From the NCBI RefSeq assembly GCF_003667705.1, contig NZ_CP033019.1, positions 992,001 to 1,056,000 on the forward strand: a stretch of DNA of 64,000 nucleotides, written 5' to 3'. This document shows, one piece after another, positions 60,383 to 64,000 of the stretch (position 1 is its first letter; each line of letters starts with the position of its first letter). The stretch comes from Janthinobacterium agaricidamnosum (lineage in GTDB: Bacteria > Pseudomonadota > Gammaproteobacteria > Burkholderiales > Burkholderiaceae_D). The notes under the pieces are model-generated. The model was not told the origin of the DNA and did not search any database. It saw nothing but the letters and a program-made list of their open reading frames with translations. The translations under genes and the position numbers were made by a program.

Positions 60383-61041
60383 GCTTGCGGCCCGCCCGAC
60401 TGGTCGCCGCCGGCCTTGACGCCGCCGTGCGGGTGCTTGGCCAGGCTGATGGCGCCGGCCAGCACGTCCTCGCTGGCTGTGACTTTGCCTTGCACGGCCA
60501 TGGCCACGCCGCCAGCGGCGCCGGCCTTGGCGTTCACTCCGCCGTTCAGGGTGGTGGTGCCTTCCACAGTGGTGGACTGCATGACGATCAGGTTTTTCAT
60601 GACGGTCAGGTCGCCCGTGCAGATGGTGCTGGGCGCGTTCGACGTCACCTTGTCGGCCGTGATGGTGGCGGTACCGCCAGGCAGGGTAGCCGTCAGGGCG
60701 TGGGCCGCGTGGTCATACTGCACCACGGCGCCGTCGGGGTAATGCGTGGTGTGGATGGTGTCGCTGGTTTCGGGCGCGTCAAATTCCTGCGAGTACAGTG
60801 CCGGAACGATGATGCCGCGCGTCAGGTCGCCGCCCGGGGAAAAGACGATGACCTGTTCGCCGACGGTGGGCGCTGACCAGGTGCGCGTGCTGCCCGCGCG
60901 GCGCGTGGCCCATTTCAGCCACTCGGTGGTGAGGGTTGGCCCGAGTCGCACGCGCGCCTTGGCCCCTTTGACCTCGGCAATGGTGCCCAGGCGGATCAGG
61001 TTTTGCAGCAAGCGGAGGAGGTCGGACAGGTCGGCGTTCAT
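60379..61041 (-). CDS. V: Baseplate spike protein V
   Basis: 220 residues from MNADLSDLLRLLQNLIRLGT. OB-fold start (GTIAEVKGAKARVRLG), then WLKWATRRAGSTRTWSAPTV and VIVFSPGGDLTRGIIVPALY, beta-helix repeats, and the metal-binding tip HPHGG. First of the V-W-J-I block; membrane-piercing spike. Confidence 0.92.
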   Translation of the reverse strand: MNADLSDLLRLLQNLIRLGTIAEVKGAKARVRLGPTLTTEWLKWATRRAGSTRTWSAPTVGEQVIVFSPGGDLTRGIIVPALYSQEFDAPETSDTIHTTHYPDGAVVQYDHAAHALTATLPGGTATITADKVTSNAPSTICTGDLTVMKNLIVMQSTTVEGTTTLNGGVNAKAGAAGGVAMAVQGKVTASEDVLAGAISLAKHPHGGVKAGGDQSGGPQA

Positions 61042-61187
61042 GCAATGCATGTTGCCGAAGTCCGCGTGCGGATGCACGCGGGGGCGGGTTGATAAGCGGA
61101 TTAGTGACTTTTGCGGTTCTTCGTGGGCTTCTGCTGGCTTGTGATCAGGGGCTAAATTTGAGGTTGGTAGGTCTTATTTCTGAGCGA

Positions 61188-61769
61188 TCAAGATTTCACG
61201 CTAGACGACTTTGCCTTTGAAATGGCGGCCTTAGCTTCGTTCAATAAAGAACGGATTTTTTCAGCATCGGCCAGCTTGAGAAATGCTGAGGTCTTACCAA
61301 TTCTGCCACTCGACACTGCGAAACTTACTTCGCCATTTGTGCCGGAGAATACGGTCATGGATAAGTCGCCTTTTGTTCTATACTGGGCCTCAAAGTTACC
61401 CAATGTAGTCACATTTCGTTCTATTTTGCTGATGTAGTCCAAGCCCCGAATAAGAGAATCAATTTCTTCCTCGTCAATGAATGAAGTACTTTGGCGTTCA
61501 AGCCTTCCCGATTCTTTGACTTCAAACGAAACTCCGTATTGGACAGATTTTGGGTTACTCGCGTCTCGAAACTCGCGTACGTCTATTGATACTCGTCCCA
61601 TGCCATTGACAACACCTATAGTCGAGAAGCCTTTTACGATTACGATACCAGTTCTTGCTGAAAATGCTTCTAGTTTCGTTGCTGGGGGGGCCTTGGTTGC
61701 GTCGGCTTGTTCTTGCGCATTGACCAGTAGAGGAATAGCAAGCAGGGTGATTGAAAGAAAGTGACGCAT
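61188..61769 (-). CDS. Exported hypothetical protein inserted among tail genes (moron)
   Basis: 193 residues; signal peptide ~1-18 (LLVNA-QE). Mature part beta-rich (GRVSIDVREFRDASNPKSVQ, then GVSFEVKESGRL) and ends in a helical Lys-Ser stretch. No family recognised. Placed between V and S, where P2 has no such gene, with ~150-nt gaps on both sides and lower GC; probably independently expressed. Confidence 0.72.
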   Translation of the reverse strand: MRHFLSITLLAIPLLVNAQEQADATKAPPATKLEAFSARTGIVIVKGFSTIGVVNGMGRVSIDVREFRDASNPKSVQYGVSFEVKESGRLERQSTSFIDEEEIDSLIRGLDYISKIERNVTTLGNFEAQYRTKGDLSMTVFSGTNGEVSFAVSSGRIGKTSAFLKLADAEKIRSLLNEAKAAISKAKSSSVKS

Positions 61770-61917
61770 TGTTGCTCCAAATGAGTGTTGTGATGACTAG
61801 AATAATAGGCAAGCAAAGATCGTGTACATATTTGACCTGATCAATATGTGACAATTAGTGCTCGCTGGACTCTAACTCATTTGGCAACTAATATCAGCAA
61901 GAATCATTGTTCGGATT

Positions 61918-62385
61918 CTAGATTTGACATAGATGTCGTAATAAGGATTCACGTACTAAGCTCTGATCCTGTTCGTTGATTCCAATAAGGGGCCGCGCTA
62001 CATAGGTGTATATCGCCCCCTTTTTTGATACCCGATCTGGTCGCCCAAACTGATGGACGCGCGCCACGCGCGCCACCCAGCCAAAGAACCCGACCTCGAT
62101 CTGATCGCCGGTTGCCTTTACTTTCAGGTGTTTGGCAGTGCGAATCTTGGCGAACATGGCCGCCTTCTGCCGCTTGATCCTTCCATTCTTCCCCTTGAAT
62201 TCCTTGCGCCGCTTGCGCGCTGGATAGGCCGTGCCATCCGGCCCCTGCTGCGCCTTGATGCGCTGCGCTTGGCTGCGGCGCAGGTCGATGGCCACCTTGT
62301 GGTTGATGGCGCGGCGCTGGGCCGGCTGCAGCTTGGCCAGCAGGGCGCCGGCCCAGGCTTCCAGTGCATGCAGGTCGTCGCTCAT
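61918..62385 (-). CDS. S: Phage virion morphogenesis protein S (tail completion)
   Basis: 155 residues from MSDDLHALEAWAGALLAKLQ. Phage_tail_S pattern with QGPDGTAYPARKRRKEFKGK and VGFFGWVARVARVHQFGRPD. Overlaps R by 4 nt. Confidence 0.9.
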   Translation of the reverse strand: MSDDLHALEAWAGALLAKLQPAQRRAINHKVAIDLRRSQAQRIKAQQGPDGTAYPARKRRKEFKGKNGRIKRQKAAMFAKIRTAKHLKVKATGDQIEVGFFGWVARVARVHQFGRPDRVSKKGAIYTYVARPLIGINEQDQSLVRESLLRHLCQI

Positions 62386-62870
62386 GGCGTGGCCTCGGGC
62401 GTGCGCCATTCGGCCAGCAGCGTCTCGCCGGCGTACAACTTCCAGAACTCGTCCGCATAGGCGGGCATGTGCTGTATCTCGGCCAGGTGCTTGATGTCGA
62501 GGCGGCCCGCCTCGCCGGCCTTGACTGCCACGCGTTCGGTCAGGTCCAGCTTGATGGAAATGTCGACCGTTTCGTGGTTATTAAAATCGACCTCGAAGGC
62601 GATACCGTGCCTGCGCGTTTCCTCGTTGGCCATCAGGTCGAGCTGATGCACTTTCAGCCAGGCGATTAGGGCCACCATGATGGCGTCCGCGTCGCCCGCG
62701 TAATCGGTGACGATCAGGTTGAGCTTGAAGCGGTATTCGAAGGAGAGGGAGGCGGTGGCCGACGCCACCACGTTGCCTTCGTCGGCGAAGACCAGCAGGC
62801 GGTCGGGATCGCGCTGCAGGTCGGGGATGGCGGCGGCCAGGTGCTGGCGCAGGCTATTCGGTTTGTACAT
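62382..62870 (-). CDS. R: Phage tail completion protein R
   Basis: 162 residues. Pattern MYKPNSLRQHLAAAIPDLQR, then FEYRFKLNLIVTDYAGDADA, as in P2 gpR. Overlaps S by 4 nt and the lysis gene Rz by 17 nt. Confidence 0.92.
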   Translation of the reverse strand: MYKPNSLRQHLAAAIPDLQRDPDRLLVFADEGNVVASATASLSFEYRFKLNLIVTDYAGDADAIMVALIAWLKVHQLDLMANEETRRHGIAFEVDFNNHETVDISIKLDLTERVAVKAGEAGRLDIKHLAEIQHMPAYADEFWKLYAGETLLAEWRTPEATP

Positions 62871-63366
62871 GGTAGGCGTCTCGTACTAGGTTGTAGGCGT
62901 CGATGCAGGCGTTCAGCTGGCGGGCGGCGTCGTCGCCGTCGCCGGCAATGGTGTCAAGAGCTGCCGCAGTCGCTGGGTCAAGTTCGGCGCGCGTTTCATG
63001 CCGATTGCTTGCGGCAGCGGAGGTATCTGCAGTGGCGGCGCACTGGCCGCCGGCGACGGGGATTGACAGGCGCACAGCGCCGCTGCGCACGTCATCGTTA
63101 AAACGGTCACGTTCAGTTTTCGCATGGGTTTGTTCCTGGGTGAGGTGGTCGGCGCGCTGCGCCAGGACGGCGCCGGCTGCGCGCTCCAAGGTGAGCACGC
63201 GGGCGGTGGCCTGGGCCAGTGCGGTGGCGGAGGTGGTTGTTTGGATAGCGGCCGCCCGCTGCAGTTCGGCGATGCTGGCGTCTTTGCGCCAGCCCTGCAC
63301 CGTCCAGCCGGCCAGAGCGCCGCACAGGAGAACAGCGGCCAGTGGGCGCCAGGTGGGTGCTGTCAC
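62854..63366 (-). CDS. Rz-like inner membrane spanin
   Basis: 170 residues from GTG, overlapping the lysozyme stop (GTGA). N-terminal membrane segment ~10-25 (LAAVLLCGALAGWTVQG) then a long periplasmic helix with Gln/Ala/Arg coil. Works with Rz1 to fuse the two host membranes. P2 LysB analog. Confidence 0.85.
   Translation of the reverse strand: MTAPTWRPLAAVLLCGALAGWTVQGWRKDASIAELQRAAAIQTTTSATALAQATARVLTLERAAGAVLAQRADHLTQEQTHAKTERDRFNDDVRSGAVRLSIPVAGGQCAATADTSAAASNRHETRAELDPATAAALDTIAGDGDDAARQLNACIDAYNLVRDAYHVQTE
62913..63125 (-). CDS. Embedded Rz1-like outer membrane spanin lipoprotein
   Basis: 70 residues, wholly inside Rz in another frame. Lipobox LCAC at residues 17-20 (lipidated Cys20), then a Pro-rich mature part (PPLQIPPLPQ, LTPLPATATTPPAS), as in Rz1. 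Such embedding is typical of spanin pairs. Confidence 0.82.
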   Translation of the reverse strand: MRKLNVTVLTMTCAAALCACQSPSPAASAPPLQIPPLPQAIGMKRAPNLTQRLRQLLTPLPATATTPPAS

Positions 63367-63923
63367 ATGGCCACCCGTTCCTTGATCCAGCCGAACAGAA
63401 AACGGCGCTGGGTTTTGTTGGCCTCGGTGATTTCCAGGTAGCGCGCTGCCTGCAGGCCGTTCAGGGCGCGCAGCAGCACGGTGGCGCCTTCCTGGCCGCG
63501 CCATTTCAGGAACGCGGCCAACGCGCCCAGCGACTGCGCGCCCAGGCGGCCGTCGACGAACAGGGCGGGATAGCGGGCGCCCGTGTCATTAAAACCGTTC
63601 AGCCAGCGCTGCAGGAATTCGGCCGCGCGGTGCGGCCCCATGTTCACGCCCGTGTCGATGACTTCGGCGCCGATGCCGGCATGCAGGGCCAGCACCTGGT
63701 CGAACTTGGGTTCCGTGATGTAGCGGGCCGTGTAGATGGCGCGCGCCACCGATACAGGCAGGTCGCGCATCGGCCCCGTGTAGCCGTTGGCACGCGCCAC
63801 CGCCACGGTGATGCCGTAATTGGTTTCCCCGCCCTTGTCTTGCGGGTCGTTCACATAGCCGCCTTCGGCGCGCAGGATGGCGTCGATGACGCGTGCGATC
63901 AGGGGATTTTCCACGGTGGCCAT
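63363..63923 (-). CDS. Phage endolysin, GH108-type muramidase
   Basis: 186 residues from MATVENPLIARVIDAILRAE. Catalytic Glu in ILRAEGGYVNDPQDKGGETN, then NYGIT; C-terminal part has a peptidoglycan-binding-3-like fold (GALAAFLKWRGQEGATVLLR). Cuts the glycan strands at lysis. Start overlaps the previous stop (TGATG). Confidence 0.9.
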   Translation of the reverse strand: MATVENPLIARVIDAILRAEGGYVNDPQDKGGETNYGITVAVARANGYTGPMRDLPVSVARAIYTARYITEPKFDQVLALHAGIGAEVIDTGVNMGPHRAAEFLQRWLNGFNDTGARYPALFVDGRLGAQSLGALAAFLKWRGQEGATVLLRALNGLQAARYLEITEANKTQRRFLFGWIKERVAM

Positions 63924-64000
63924 CAATGTTCCTTCGCGTCTTTGACCAGCTCGGCGATGTCCTTGTCGCTGCGGCGCTGGAACCACAGGGCCACGGCGCG
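63923..64000 (-). CDS. Partial phage gene upstream of endolysin, C-terminus only
   Basis: Open frame into the window edge; visible end RAVALWFQRRSDKDIAELVK followed by DAKEH. It should be a lysis-cassette protein, perhaps a holin or small accessory protein. Too short to classify. Confidence 0.5.
   Translation of the reverse strand, partial: RAVALWFQRRSDKDIAELVKDAKEH

Overview
The window looks like a chromosome segment of a high-GC beta-proteobacterium of the family Oxalobacteraceae, probably Janthinobacterium or a close relative (Massilia, Duganella). This rests on codon use, protein style and the dispersed GTAGGTCGGCTTA...TAAGCCGAC intergenic repeats; it is recognition, not a database result.

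Region 1 (1-13.5 kb) is ordinary core genome: small stress and quinol-type proteins, an NAD salvage pair (nicotinamidase-like hydrolase plus pncB), a DJ-1/PfpI protein, a NarX/NarL-like two-component pair followed by a Crp/Fnr regulator, and an MFS exporter divergent from an HxlR regulator that is translationally coupled to a D-amino-acid dehydrogenase. A secreted hypothetical protein and a MerR-TipAS regulator close the region.

Region 2 (13.6-27.8 kb) is a one-direction sugar catabolism cluster: Zn-dehydrogenase, mannitol-dehydrogenase-family oxidoreductase, an unusual double-winged-helix GntR regulator, a two-gene altronate-type dehydratase, aldo/keto reductase, lactonase, mutarotase, SDR, FAH-family hydrolase and an ABC sugar importer. 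Together these fit a non-phosphorylative oxidation of a 6-deoxyhexose, most likely L-fucose, to pyruvate and lactate. A reversed SMP-30 lipoprotein follows after a tandem repeat block.

Region 3 (27.8-37.5 kb) is an accessory stretch. Besides a histidine kinase, a diguanylate cyclase and an HD-domain protein it holds three loci built the same way. Each has a small LAS/M74-type (MepA-like) peptidoglycan endopeptidase with no signal peptide, followed with overlapping or close spacing by one or two exported, cysteine-containing proteins of about 125 residues. One endopeptidase is frameshifted while its partner is intact. I propose this as an undescribed effector-immunity family; it is the main finding of the window.

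Region 4 (37.5-42.1 kb) starts at a terminator and the 3' end of a tmRNA/tRNA-like gene, probably an integration scar. It carries TfoX- and MepB-type genes, a large serine recombinase and a D-lactate dehydrogenase.

Region 5 (42.2 kb to the end) is a P2-like prophage, cut off by the window edge. From the left it has tyrosine integrase, excisionase, small early genes, replication protein A, Ogr-type activator and repressor with operator, then tail and lysis genes D, U, T, E/E', FII, FI, fibre, I, J, W, V, S, R, Rz/Rz1, lysozyme. The programmed -1 frameshift in E/E' and the embedded Rz1 are both visible. Three genes that are not morphogenetic (two exported proteins and one single-membrane-span protein) are lodged in it. 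No rRNA, complete tRNA, CRISPR array or secretion-system machinery was seen.
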